The notes: generated from the letters alone by a model not told the origin. A stretch of 18,068 nucleotides of DNA from Massilia sp. UBA2604 (GCA_002339265.1 DDKG01000164.1:1-18068), one strand, 5' to 3'; shown: positions 1 to 8,072, counted from the stretch's first letter. Program-made: numbers and translations.

Positions 1-2
1 AC

Positions 3-2285
3 ATGCAGCAGACCGCCAACCACACCCCAGCCCCGACCCCGGCGCCCCATGCCGGCCATGCGCCACTGCTGATGGCGCTGCTAGTGTTCGTGCTGACACT
101 GCTGGTCACCTTCGGCGCCTGGTCCAGCGCCCAGCGCAGCGCCGAGGCCCAGCTGCACGAAGCCTTCGATTACCGCACGCGCGACATGGGCTACGCCATC
201 GGACGCCGCCTGCTGGTCTACGAGCAGGTGCTGCGCGGCGCGCGCGGCTACCTGCGCGGCTCGGTCGACCTGAGCCGGGCCGAGTTCGCCGAGTATTACG
301 AGGTGCTGCGCCTGGACCAGTCCTTCCCCGGCCTGGAGGCGCTGGCGATCGCCAGCGCGATCCCGCCCGGCGCCCTCGCCGCCCACGAGGCCCGGGTGCG
401 CGCCGAGGGCTTTCCCGACTACCGCGTCCATCCGGCCGACGGCCAGCCGCGCACGGCCATCTCGCACATCCAGCCGTTCAACGCGCGCAACCTGCGCGCC
501 TTCGGCTATGACATGTACAGCGAGCCGGTGCGGCGCGCGGCGATGGCGGCGGCGCGCGACAGCGGCCAGGCCGCGCTCAGCGGCAAGGTGGTGCTGGTGC
601 AGGAAGGCGGCGCCAGCCGCGATGCCGGCTTCCTGATGTACCTGCCGGTGTACCGCAGCGGGCGCGACGTCGAGACGGTCGAGCAACGCCGCGCGGCGCT
701 GGTGGGCTGGATCTATTCGCCGTTTCGCATGAAGGACCTGATGCGCGGCGTGGGCGGCATCGCCGCGCCCCAGCTCGACGTCGAGATCTACGATGGCGAC
801 CACATGGCCCCGGACGCGTTGCTGTACCGCTCCCCCGGCGCCGGCCACGCCGGGCCGCCGCGCTTTTCCACCGCCACCCGCATGGCGATGGCCGGCCGCA
901 CCTGGACCGTGCGGATGGCGTCCAGCGCCAACCTCGAGGCCACGCTCGACCACGAGCGCCCACAGATGGTGGCCGCCACCGGGGTCGTGCTGGGCGCGCT
1001 GGTGAGCATGGTGGTGTGGTTGCTGGCCGGCTCGCGCCGCCGCGCGCTGCAGCTGGCGCAGGCCATGACGCTCGAGCTGCGCGAATCGCACGGCCGCATC
1101 GCGGCCGACCAGCGCCGTTTCAAGACGATCCTCGAGACCGCCTACGACGGCTTCGTCGCCGTCGACCGACAGGGCCGCATCACCGACTGGAACGCGCAGG
1201 CCACGCGCATCTTCGGCCTCGACGCCGCGCAAGCGATCGGCAGCCCGGCCGAGCAGCTGTTGCCGGAAGAACGGCGCGCCGCCTTCCGCGCCACCTTCGA
1301 CGCCTTCATCCGCGGCGGCGCCGGCCCCATGGCCGGCCAGCCCACCGAGACCGAGGCGCTGCACGCCAGCGGCCGGCGCGTGCCGGTGGAGCTGGCGGTG
1401 GCCCTGCTGCCCCCTGGCGACGGCGCGGGCGCGACCGTGTTCGTGCGCGACATCACGCCGCGCCGCGAAGCCGAGGCGCGCGAGCTGCAGCGCCAGCAGA
1501 GGCTCGATGAAGCGCGCCAGGCCCTGGCCCGGGCCCAGAAGCTGGAAGCGGTCGGCAAGCTCACCGGCGGCGTGGCGCACGACTTCAACAACATCCTGCA
1601 CATCATCAGCGCCAACGTGCAGCTGATGCTGCGCGCCGAAGGCCCGCCCAGCCGCAAGCGCCTGCACAACGTGCTCGACGCGGTGGAGCGCGGCTCGAAG
1701 CTGGCCGGCCAGCTGCTCGCCTTCGCCCGCCGCCAGCCGCTGCATCCGAGCGTGGTCGACGTCGCCCAGCTGCTCGAGCGCAGCGACAGCCTGCTGCAGC
1801 GCGCCGCCGGCGACGGCATCGTGCTCGAACGCACCACCGAGCCAGATCTATGGCCGACCCTGGTCGACCCGAACCAGCTCGAACACGTGCTGCTCAACCT
1901 GGTGATCAATGCGCGCGACGCGATGGACGGCAGCGGGCGCATCGCGCTGCGCCTGGCCAACCTGACGGTCGACGCCGGCGCCAGCCCGCTCGAAGGCGAG
2001 CCGGCGCCCGGCGACTACGTCGTGATCTCCATCGCCGACGAGGGCCACGGCATGCCGCCGGAGGTGATGGAACACGCCTTCGAACCCTTCTTCACCACCA
2101 AGCCCGAGGGCAAGGGCACGGGGCTCGGGCTGTCGATGGCGCACGGCTTCGTGCGCCAGAGCGGCGGCCAGATCCGGCTCGAGAGCGCGCCGGGCGCCGG
2201 CACCACGGTGACCATCTACCTGCCGCGCCATGTCGCGCCGGTGCTGCCCGCGCTGGCGGAGCCGGACATCGGCGCCCATCCCTAG
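3..2285 (+). CDS. CHASE-PAS sensor histidine kinase
   Basis: This is an inner-membrane sensor kinase of about 760 residues. It has a membrane segment at residues 21-40, a periplasmic CHASE domain up to about 320 (the FGYDMYSEPVRRAA and GFLMYLPVYR blocks are typical) and a second membrane segment at about 322-344. A PAS domain covers about 370-495. HisKA carries its phosphoacceptor His526 in a HDFNN box. The HATPase has its N-box at Asn636 (LVINARDAM), a DEGHGM G1 box and a GTGLGLSMAHG G2 box. CHASE domains bind small extracellular ligands; the ligand here is unknown. There is no receiver domain, so an external partner regulator is expected, and none lies within the window. Only two bases precede the ATG, so promoter and ribosome site cannot be judged and a more upstream start is possible. 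The gene is convergent with the diguanylate cyclase at 2379-4310. Confidence 0.93.
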   Translation: MQQTANHTPAPTPAPHAGHAPLLMALLVFVLTLLVTFGAWSSAQRSAEAQLHEAFDYRTRDMGYAIGRRLLVYEQVLRGARGYLRGSVDLSRAEFAEYYEVLRLDQSFPGLEALAIASAIPPGALAAHEARVRAEGFPDYRVHPADGQPRTAISHIQPFNARNLRAFGYDMYSEPVRRAAMAAARDSGQAALSGKVVLVQEGGASRDAGFLMYLPVYRSGRDVETVEQRRAALVGWIYSPFRMKDLMRGVGGIAAPQLDVEIYDGDHMAPDALLYRSPGAGHAGPPRFSTATRMAMAGRTWTVRMASSANLEATLDHERPQMVAATGVVLGALVSMVVWLLAGSRRRALQLAQAMTLELRESHGRIAADQRRFKTILETAYDGFVAVDRQGRITDWNAQATRIFGLDAAQAIGSPAEQLLPEERRAAFRATFDAFIRGGAGPMAGQPTETEALHASGRRVPVELAVALLPPGDGAGATVFVRDITPRREAEARELQRQQRLDEARQALARAQKLEAVGKLTGGVAHDFNNILHIISANVQLMLRAEGPPSRKRLHNVLDAVERGSKLAGQLLAFARRQPLHPSVVDVAQLLERSDSLLQRAAGDGIVLERTTEPDLWPTLVDPNQLEHVLLNLVINARDAMDGSGRIALRLANLTVDAGASPLEGEPAPGDYVVISIADEGHGMPPEVMEHAFEPFFTTKPEGKGTGLGLSMAHGFVRQSGGQIRLESAPGAGTTVTIYLPRHVAPVLPALAEPDIGAHP

Positions 2286-2378
2286 CGAAGCACTGATCTG
2301 TAGCGGAACGCTAGTCACAATTCTGGTGCCTGAACCTACGTAAGCATACGTGAAGAACACCGTGGAAACGGACGGGGT

Positions 2379-4310
2379 TCAGCCGACCCGCGTGCGGTAA
2401 CTGCCCGAAATGCGGTTGCGCCCATGCGCCTTGGCGTCGTACATCGCCAGGTCGGCGCTATGCAGCAGCGCTTCGGCGGCGGCCGCCGCATCGCCTTCGC
2501 CATCGCCGGCGCCGCAATCGGGATACAGCGCGTAACCCAGGCTGCCCGAGATGCGCAGGATGCGCTCGCCGTCCTCGAACGGCTGCTCCAGCCGCGCCAG
2601 GATGGTGGCGGCCACCCGCTCGGCGTCCTGGGGCTGCTGGCAGCGCGGCAGCAGCACCGCGAACTCGTCGCCGCCGACCCGCGCCAGCGTGTCCGATTCG
2701 CGCAGCGCCGCGCGCAGGCGCTGCGCCACCATGCGCAGCAGGCGGTCGCCCGCCGCGTGGCCGTGGGTGTCGTTGACCGGCTTGAAGTGATCGAGATCGA
2801 AATACACCAGGCCGACCTTGTGGCCCTCGCGATCGGCGGCCAGGATGGCCTGGCGCATGCGGTCGTGCAGCAGCACGCGGTTGGGCAAGCCGGTAAGCGC
2901 ATCCTCGTGCGCCATGCGCCGCATGCGCTGCTCTTCCTGCTTGCGCGCGTCGATGTTCGAGAAGGTGCCGACCATGCGCAGCGGCTCGCCGCGCTCGCCC
3001 CGTTCGGTGACGGCGCCGCGCGCCTCGATCCAGCGCCAGCCGCCGTCGCGCGTGCGCAGCCGGTGCTCCATCGCATAGTCCATCGTCACGCCGTCGATAT
3101 GGTCGCGCAGGGCCGCGCGCACCGTTTCCAGTTCATCAGGATGCACCAGCTCGGCCAGTCCCTGGTCGCCGAACCAGGATACGACGGCATGCTCGCTGTC
3201 GAGGATGCGCTGGGCGCTCGGCGACAACGTGGCCAACCCGGTGGTGACGTCGCAATCCCATACACCGTCGCCGGCGGCGTTGAGCGCCATCTTCCAGCGC
3301 GCTTCGGCCGCGGCCAGGGCCTTGAGCGCGCGCCGGCGGCGGTCGGCCGCGCCGATCGTCGCCCAGCCCAGCAGCGCCAGCACCAGCGACACCACCAGGC
3401 CGGCGCTGCGCAGCACCTCGCGCTGCTGCGCAAAGCGCGCGGCGGCGTCGCGCGTCGCCTGGCCGACAGTGACCACCAGGCCGTATTCGTGCAGCTTGTG
3501 CCAGGCATAAAAGCGGTCGATGCGATCGAGATAGCTGATCTTGCGGAAGGCGCCGCTGGCGCTGGCGTCGCGTGTCTGCGGCGCATCCGGTATCGTCGCC
3601 CCCATGTGGCGGTTGCCGTCAGCGCGCGAGCTGAGCGCGACCACGGATCCATCGAGGCGCATCAGGCTCACCGTGGCGTCCGGCCCAAGATCGATGCTGT
3701 CGTAAAAGCGCAGGAAGTATGCCGGCGGGATGGAGGCCGCGATCACGCCCTTCAGGCGCCCGCCGGCATCCCGGATCGGACGCGTGAACTGGACTTCCCA
3801 CTGCGCGGAGAGACGGCTGCGTTCGGGACGGCTGATGTAGAGGCGGTCGCTGGTTCCCTCGCGATGGATGCCGAACTGGCGCAGGTCACCCAGCGCCAAG
3901 CCAAGGGGCGGCGCCCGAAGTTCGGCTGCGGCATCTGCGTACAGCAGATGGCCGTCGGCATCGGTGACGCTGATGCGCACCGGCACCCGCAGGTGGCGCG
4001 CATGGTTGGCCACGCTCTGCGCAAAGCCCGCGCGGTCGCGCTGCCAGGTGGCGCGCAGCTGAACCAGCGACAGGTCCACGAGGTCCACGGTGGCCTTGAC
4101 CTCTTCGGAAAAGGCGCGCGACAGGTTCTGCACATTGGACTTGCTGGCGGTCTCGGCCAGCGCAGCGAAACGTGCCTGCTCCATGGCGACGCCGCTCCAC
4201 ACCACGGCCAGCATCACGCCCAGGTACACCGCGAACCGGCGCAGCACGCGTCCGCGAAAATAGGCGCCGAACATGGCTGCGAAGGGGTTGGTCGAAATGG
4301 AGTGGGGCAT
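2379..4310 (-). CDS. Membrane-bound PAS-GGDEF diguanylate cyclase
   Basis: Predicted to make cyclic di-GMP from two GTP at the inner membrane. The protein is about 643 residues. A membrane helix lies near residues 25-45, a periplasmic PDC/Cache-like sensor runs to about 297, and a second helix is near 298-320. A PAS/PAC region (WDCDVTTG ... GGWRWIEARG) covers about 335-460 and a GGDEF domain about 470-635. The active-site motif is intact (GGDEF at 546-550). An RESD I-site sits five residues upstream, which implies product inhibition. There is no EAL domain. The frame is open up to 4640, but I place the start at the ATG ending at 4310. A TATAAT box for this strand lies at 4428-4433, the product then begins just before the first helix, and no other ATG, GTG or TTG in frame lies between. 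No good Shine-Dalgarno sequence precedes 4310, so the exact start is less sure than the function. Confidence 0.92.
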   Translation of the reverse strand: MPHSISTNPFAAMFGAYFRGRVLRRFAVYLGVMLAVVWSGVAMEQARFAALAETASKSNVQNLSRAFSEEVKATVDLVDLSLVQLRATWQRDRAGFAQSVANHARHLRVPVRISVTDADGHLLYADAAAELRAPPLGLALGDLRQFGIHREGTSDRLYISRPERSRLSAQWEVQFTRPIRDAGGRLKGVIAASIPPAYFLRFYDSIDLGPDATVSLMRLDGSVVALSSRADGNRHMGATIPDAPQTRDASASGAFRKISYLDRIDRFYAWHKLHEYGLVVTVGQATRDAAARFAQQREVLRSAGLVVSLVLALLGWATIGAADRRRRALKALAAAEARWKMALNAAGDGVWDCDVTTGLATLSPSAQRILDSEHAVVSWFGDQGLAELVHPDELETVRAALRDHIDGVTMDYAMEHRLRTRDGGWRWIEARGAVTERGERGEPLRMVGTFSNIDARKQEEQRMRRMAHEDALTGLPNRVLLHDRMRQAILAADREGHKVGLVYFDLDHFKPVNDTHGHAAGDRLLRMVAQRLRAALRESDTLARVGGDEFAVLLPRCQQPQDAERVAATILARLEQPFEDGERILRISGSLGYALYPDCGAGDGEGDAAAAAEALLHSADLAMYDAKAHGRNRISGSYRTRVG

Positions 4311-4427
4311 GGACGGGCGGCCGGCTTTCGACCGGATGATTAACGCGTAGCAGCGGGAAATGCGGGCGGGGGGAGGAATGCAATCAATGCCGCTGCCGGA
4401 TGAATGCGCCCATCGTCGAAGCCGGCT

Positions 4428-4433
4428 ATTATA
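4428..4433 (-). promoter_or_regulatory. -10 box of the diguanylate cyclase gene
   Basis: A perfect TATAAT on the minus strand, in a locally AT-rich stretch of an otherwise GC-rich region. It predicts a transcript start near 4420 and a leader of about 110 nt before the ATG at 4310. The -35 region is poor (TTCAGT at 18-nt spacing). If real, it rules out cyclase starts upstream of about 4420. Confidence 0.5.
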
Positions 4434-4481
4434 CCGAAGTTGCAAAATGGAACTGAAAGTTGCTTTTTTACATCTCGGGTC

Positions 4482-4510
4482 AAATGCGAGTCGCGGCATG
4501 GGTCGCATTT
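4482..4510. repeat. Inverted repeat in the divergent cyclase/ybaN region
   Basis: AAATGCGA at 4482-4489 and its exact reverse complement TCGCATTT at 4503-4510 are separated by 13 nt. It lies between the divergent cyclase and YbaN-family genes, upstream of the cyclase -10 box and about 50 bp before the ybaN-type start. The spacing of equivalent bases (21 bp centre to centre) is about two helical turns, which would suit a dimeric regulator. No known operator consensus is recognised. Confidence 0.4.
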
Positions 4511-4561
4511 CATGCGCCACGCATGCCCGTAACAGCCGGCATTGAATGCTAGAGTGTAAGT

Positions 4562-4966
4562 ATGAAACTGTTCTATAACGTGGCCGGAGTGCTTGCCGTC
4601 CTGCTGGGCATTCTCGGCATCTTCCTGCCGCTGCTGCCAACCACGCCCTTCCTGCTGCTGGCGTCGGCCTGTTTCGCGCGCGGCTCCGAACGCCTGCACC
4701 ACTGGCTGCTGGCGCATCCCGTCTTCGGCAAGTACCTCGCCAATTTCGAGGCCGGGCACGGGATTCCGCTGAAGGGCAAGATCGTCGCCACCGTCATGCT
4801 GTGGGGCTCGATGGCCTGGTCGACGCGCCATTTCGACAGCGTCGCGATCCTGGTCCTGATGATCCTGATCGGCGCCTGCGTGAGCACCTATATGTGGTGG
4901 TATCTGCCGACGCTCAAATTGCCGCCGAAGACCGACCCGGTCGAGGAATCCCAACCCGAACGTTAG
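4562..4966 (+). CDS. YbaN family (DUF454) inner-membrane protein
   Basis: A small membrane protein of 134 residues belonging to the YbaN/DUF454 family, whose molecular role is not established. The N-terminus carries the family signature: a helix at about 5-30 with GILGIFLPLLPTTPFLLLA, then a C-F-A-R-G-S motif and an HPVFGKYL block. Two further hydrophobic helices follow at about 76-95 and 99-120. The C-terminal tail is charged and probably cytoplasmic. The length matches the family. The start ATG is the only sensible one because it gives the full first helix, but the preceding bases (agagtgtaagt) offer only a weak ribosome site. It is divergent from the cyclase and ends 42 bp before the Rrf2 gene, so it could share a transcript with it, although the Rrf2 gene also seems to have its own promoter. 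Confidence 0.88.
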   Translation: MKLFYNVAGVLAVLLGILGIFLPLLPTTPFLLLASACFARGSERLHHWLLAHPVFGKYLANFEAGHGIPLKGKIVATVMLWGSMAWSTRHFDSVAILVLMILIGACVSTYMWWYLPTLKLPPKTDPVEESQPER

Positions 4967-4970
4967 GAAG

Positions 4971-5008
4971 TTTCACGTCGCCGCGGATTTTGTACTATCA
5001 TTAGTTAC
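4971..5008 (+). promoter_or_regulatory. Promoter and possible operator of the Rrf2 gene
   Basis: An AT-rich stretch just before the Rrf2 start contains TATCAT (4996-5001, one mismatch from TATAAT) overlapped by TACTAT (4993-4998). A small inverted repeat, ACTA (4994-4997) and TAGT (5002-5005), covers the same bases, as expected for an autorepressor site. No purine-rich ribosome site is present, and a start point 6-8 nt after the -10 box would fall at or next to the ATG at 5009, so the mRNA may be leaderless. The -35 match is poor. Confidence 0.4.
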
Positions 5009-5473
5009 ATGAAACGCGACAGCAAACTTTCTTCCGTCCTCCACGTGCTGCTGCACCTGGCCCACAGCGAGCGCCCGATGACCTCGGAGCAGATGGCCGG
5101 CATGCTCGGCACCAACCCGGTGCTGGTGCGGCGCGTGCTGGCCGGCCTGCGCGAGCGCGGCTACATCAGCTCGGAGCGCGGCCATGGCGGCGGCTGGACC
5201 GTCACCTGCGACCTGGCGACAGTCACCCTGCGCGACGTCTACGACGCAGTCGGCGCCCCCACCGTGTTCGCGATGGGCAACCGCAACGAGCACAGCGCAT
5301 GCCTGGTCGAGCAGGTGGTCAATGCCTCGCTGGCGGACGCCTTCCAGGAAGCCGAGGCGCTGCTGGTGAAACGCCTCGGCGACGTGACGCTGGCCGACCT
5401 GTCGCGCGATTTCAACGTTCGCTACGACACTCACCCGCACCGGAGCCCCGCACATGAACACTCCCCTGAATGA
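5009..5473 (+). CDS. Rrf2 family transcriptional regulator
   Basis: A DNA-binding regulator of 154 residues. The Rrf2 winged helix-turn-helix spans about residues 5-65, with the recognition region TNPVLVRRVLAGLRERGY and the wing RGHGGGW. The C-terminal part is helical and probably dimerises. The three-cysteine cluster that binds an iron-sulphur cluster in IscR- and NsrR-type members is absent. Only Cys67 and Cys98 are present, so this looks like a YwnA-type, non-cluster Rrf2 protein, possibly a thiol sensor (inference). The start fits the family N-terminus (MKRDSKLSSVLHVLLHL). Its last 20 nt overlap the flavoprotein gene, so the two are translationally coupled and it most likely controls that gene and itself. 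Confidence 0.93.
   Translation: MKRDSKLSSVLHVLLHLAHSERPMTSEQMAGMLGTNPVLVRRVLAGLRERGYISSERGHGGGWTVTCDLATVTLRDVYDAVGAPTVFAMGNRNEHSACLVEQVVNASLADAFQEAEALLVKRLGDVTLADLSRDFNVRYDTHPHRSPAHEHSPE
5442..5445 (+). promoter_or_regulatory. Ribosome binding site of the flavoprotein gene
   Basis: GGAG lies 8 nt before the ATG at 5454, inside the 3' end of the Rrf2 gene. It supports this start and hence the 20-nt overlap between the two genes. Confidence 0.6.
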
Positions 5474-6368
5474 ATACGACGCCATCGTCATCGGCGGCAG
5501 CTATGCCGGCCTGTCGGCCGCCCTGCAACTGGCGCGGGCGCGCCGCAAGGTGCTGGTGATCGACGCCGGCCAGCGCCGCAACCGCTTCGCCAGCGACTCG
5601 CACGGCTTCCTGACCCGCGACGGCCAGCCGGCGGCGGCCATCGCGGCGCTGGGCCGGGAAGATGTCGCGGCCTATCGCAACGTGGCCTGGCATGATGGCC
5701 TGGCGCGCGATGCCCGGCCCGAGGCCGAACGCTTCATCGTCGACCTCGATGGCGCGGGCAGCGTGCGCGGCAAGCGCCTGGTGCTGGCCACCGGCGTGCG
5801 CGACGAACTGCCGCCGATCGACGGCCTGCCTGAACGCTGGGGCAAGAGCGTGTTCCACTGTCCCTACTGCCACGGCTACGAGTTGAACGAGGGCCGCATC
5901 GGCGTACTGGCGAGCGGCCCGTTGTCGGTGCACCAGGCCCAGATGCTGCCGCACTGGGGCCAGGTGACCCTGTTCACCAATGGCGTGTGCCCGCTCGACG
6001 ATGCGCAACGCGCCGACCTCGCCGAGCGCGGCGTGCAGGTGGACGAGACGCCAGTGGCGCGGCTTGCCGATCACGCCACCGTGGTGCTGGCCGATGGCCG
6101 GCAACAGGCGATGGCCGGCCTGTTCACCTTTGGCCGCCTGCACATGGCCAGCCCGATCGCGCAGCAGCTCGGCTGCGCCTTCGAGGAAGGACCGCTTGGG
6201 CCGTTCATCCGCACCGACGAGGCCCGCCAGACCACGGTGCCGGGCGTGTTCGCCGGCGGCGACGCCATGCGCGCCGCTCATTCGGTGGCGCTCGCCGTGG
6301 CCGACGGCGCAATGGCCGGCGTCGGCGCCCACCGCTCGCTGCTGTTCGGCCTGGCGCCGCAACACTGA
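5454..6368 (+). CDS. Thioredoxin-reductase-like FAD oxidoreductase with CPYC motif
   Basis: A flavoprotein of 304 residues with the thioredoxin reductase fold. The FAD-binding glycine motif is at 14-19 (GGSYAG), the LATGVRDELP block at 111-120 and the second FAD motif VFAGGDA at 265-271. A redox dicysteine, Cys136-Pro-Tyr-Cys139, sits in HCPYCHGYE. The region that should bind NADPH is degenerate: GVLASGPLSVHQAQML at 150-165 replaces the usual glycine-rich loop, and no HRR-type basic motif follows. This pattern resembles the GliT/HlmI class of flavin dithiol oxidases, which pass electrons to oxygen rather than taking them from NADPH, but the substrate is unknown. It forms an overlapping pair with the Rrf2 gene. 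Its stop is only 2 bp from that of the convergent secreted-protein gene. Confidence 0.88.
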   Translation: MNTPLNEYDAIVIGGSYAGLSAALQLARARRKVLVIDAGQRRNRFASDSHGFLTRDGQPAAAIAALGREDVAAYRNVAWHDGLARDARPEAERFIVDLDGAGSVRGKRLVLATGVRDELPPIDGLPERWGKSVFHCPYCHGYELNEGRIGVLASGPLSVHQAQMLPHWGQVTLFTNGVCPLDDAQRADLAERGVQVDETPVARLADHATVVLADGRQQAMAGLFTFGRLHMASPIAQQLGCAFEEGPLGPFIRTDEARQTTVPGVFAGGDAMRAAHSVALAVADGAMAGVGAHRSLLFGLAPQH

Positions 6369-6370
6369 CG

Positions 6371-6799
6371 CTAGCAGGCGTCGACGTAGCGGCCGCGCTC
6401 ATCGGCCGGATAGCTGACCACGATGCGTTCGGTGCGCTCGTCGGCCTCGTAGCGTACCCAGACCAGGCCGTCGCGCGATTCGAAGCGCTCGGGCGTGGTC
6501 GCCACCAGCGGGATCTGGTGCCAGCGGCCGAAGTCGGCCACCACCTGCTGGTCATCGGCCGCCAGTCCGAGCTTATGGCCATTGGACAGGCGGTAGACGC
6601 CATCGATCGAACCGATCACTTCGGCACTGGGCGTCACCCGCTGCGGCGGCGGCCCGATGCGCGAACAGCTGATGCCGGCCACCGGCACCTGCAGCTCTTG
6701 CAGCGCCGGCGCGGCGGCGGCCGGCGCCGCACCCGTCAATGCACCCAGCAATGTGATACCGCCAGCCGCAGTCGCGGCGGCAAGGAAGCTCGTGCGCAT
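6371..6799 (-). CDS. Small secreted protein of unknown function
   Basis: A 142-residue product with a clear Sec-type signal peptide: basic start MRTS, an alanine/leucine core over about residues 5-25, and an AxA-rich cleavage region near 27-32. The mature part of roughly 110 residues has two cysteines, one near its N-terminus (GISCSR) and one as the last residue (VDAC), which could form a disulphide in the periplasm. I do not recognise a family. The frame stays open upstream to 7108, but the ATG ending at 6799 is chosen because a GAGGAG ribosome site lies 6 nt before it and the signal peptide begins there. It is divergent from RNase Z and directly convergent with the flavoprotein gene. Confidence 0.8.
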   Translation of the reverse strand: MRTSFLAAATAAGGITLLGALTGAAPAAAAPALQELQVPVAGISCSRIGPPPQRVTPSAEVIGSIDGVYRLSNGHKLGLAADDQQVVADFGRWHQIPLVATTPERFESRDGLVWVRYEADERTERIVVSYPADERGRYVDAC

Positions 6800-6805
6800 G
6801 TCATT

Positions 6806-6811
6806 CTCCTC
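6806..6811 (-). promoter_or_regulatory. Ribosome binding site deciding the secreted-protein start
   Basis: GAGGAG on the minus strand, with a 6-nt spacer to the ATG ending at 6799. It decides this start against the much longer open frame reaching 7108, which would run through the RNase Z gene. Confidence 0.75.
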
Positions 6812-6926
6812 GGTCGGCAATGGGCATGGCCGCGCGCTGGGCGGCGTCCCTGGCCCGTATGACACCGTCGCGCCGTCCGAGTTCTGCCTGGCGGATAATG
6901 GGAACGTCACAGCATGAGAACATCGC

Positions 6927-7889
6927 ATGGAACTCATCTTCCTCGGCACGTCGTCCGGCACGCCGACCCGGCAACGCAATATGTCCGGCCTGGCGCTGCG
7001 CCTGCGCGGCGCGCGCTCGTGGGTGCTGGTCGACTGCGCCGAAGGCACGCAGCACCGCATCCTGCGCACGCCGCTGTCGGTAATGAGCCTGCGCGCCGTG
7101 TTCATCACCCATATGCACGGCGACCACTGCTACGGCCTGCCCGGCCTGCTGGCCAGCGCCGGCCTGCTGGGCCGCACCGAACCCTTGACGATCGTCGGCC
7201 CGCCGCCGCTGCGCGCCATGATCGAGTGCATCATGCAGGCCAGCGAGTTGAACCTGCCCTTCCCGCTGGCCTGGTTCACGCCCGACGACCTGGCCGCCGG
7301 CCCGCTGCTGCCTGAATTCTCGGTCGACGCTACTCCGCTGTCGCACCGCATCCCGTCCTGGGCCTATGGATTCACCGAGGCTGCGATCGAGCGCCGGCTC
7401 GATACCGACAAGCTGCGCGCCGACGCCATCCCCTCATCGGCCTTGTGGGGCGAGATCCAGCAGGGCCGCGACGTGGTGCTGCCGGACGGCCGCGCCATCA
7501 CGGCGCGCGATTATCTGCTGCCGCCGCGCCGCGCGCGCCGCATCGTGGTGGGCGGCGACAACGACCGTCCCGAGCTGCTGGCGGCCAGCGCGCAGGACGC
7601 CGACGTGCTGGTGCACGAGGCGACCTATACCGAGGAAGTGCTGCAGAAGATCGGGCCCGGGCCGCAACACAGCTCGGCCATGCGGGTCGCGCAGTTCGCC
7701 GCAGGGGCCGGCGTGCGCAACCTGGTGCTGACCCATTTCAGTCCGCGCTACCAGGACGGCGGCCCGCTGCCGCTGTCCCTGCTCGAGGACGAAGCGCGCG
7801 CGCAGTATGCCGGCCACTTGCTGCTGGCGCGCGACCTCGATCATTACGTGCTCGATCGCGCTGGCGAGCTGCGGCTGGCGGTCGAATAG
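6927..7889 (+). CDS. rnz: Ribonuclease Z (tRNA 3'-processing endonuclease)
   Basis: A zinc-dependent metallo-beta-lactamase-fold RNase that cleaves the 3' trailer of tRNA precursors. The 320-residue length is normal for the short (bacterial) form. The N-terminus MELIFLGTSSGTPT is typical. The metal motif HxHxDH is at 62-67 (THMHGDH), a GGDNDRPE aspartate motif and a VHEATYTEE motif follow, and the last metal histidine is in THFSPRY. The flexible arm that grips tRNA is represented by the region with LWGEIQQGRDVVLPDGR. The ribosome site is weak (TGAGAAC, about 11 bp upstream). A GATAAT at 6894-6899 could be its -10 box, but no good -35 is seen. The gene stands alone, divergent from the secreted-protein gene. 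Confidence 0.94.
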   Translation: MELIFLGTSSGTPTRQRNMSGLALRLRGARSWVLVDCAEGTQHRILRTPLSVMSLRAVFITHMHGDHCYGLPGLLASAGLLGRTEPLTIVGPPPLRAMIECIMQASELNLPFPLAWFTPDDLAAGPLLPEFSVDATPLSHRIPSWAYGFTEAAIERRLDTDKLRADAIPSSALWGEIQQGRDVVLPDGRAITARDYLLPPRRARRIVVGGDNDRPELLAASAQDADVLVHEATYTEEVLQKIGPGPQHSSAMRVAQFAAGAGVRNLVLTHFSPRYQDGGPLPLSLLEDEARAQYAGHLLLARDLDHYVLDRAGELRLAVE

Positions 7890-8072
7890 ATTTATGGCGC
7901 CTGAATAACCCTGCCGCTCGCCGCAGACGCAGCAACCGCGTACACTGGTCCCTTCCGGACGCAGCCGGTTTCATCGCCGCACGTGCGCTTGCTGACCGCA
8001 TTTCCAGGACGTGGCTCCTGAAGGTCTGCCGGGTGCAGTAGCGGCCATAACAAACAAATCAGATGAGGCCAT

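Noticed and set aside
81..1745. Long minus-strand open frame across the CHASE kinase gene
   Set aside because: It is antisense to a gene with full domain evidence. Its Arg/Ala/Gly/His-rich translation is typical of a GC-rich shadow frame and contains no motif.
2282..2314. Inverted repeat CTAGCG/CGCTAG at the end of the histidine kinase gene, and ACGTA/TACGT at 2338-2351, as terminators
   Set aside because: The first has a 21-nt loop and the second only a 5-bp stem, and neither is followed by a T-run. They may be chance.
2424..4343. Long plus-strand open frame across the diguanylate cyclase
   Set aside because: It is antisense to an intact GGDEF protein. The translation is low-complexity His/Arg/Ala with no domain.
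4311..4640. N-terminal extension of the cyclase up to 4640
   Set aside because: It would cross the TATAAT box at 4428-4433 and run antisense into the start of the ybaN-type gene. The added residues look random and precede the natural membrane-helix start.
6800..7108. N-terminal extension of the small secreted protein
   Set aside because: It would overlap the RNase Z gene antisense and bury the signal peptide. A strong ribosome site supports the internal ATG at 6799.
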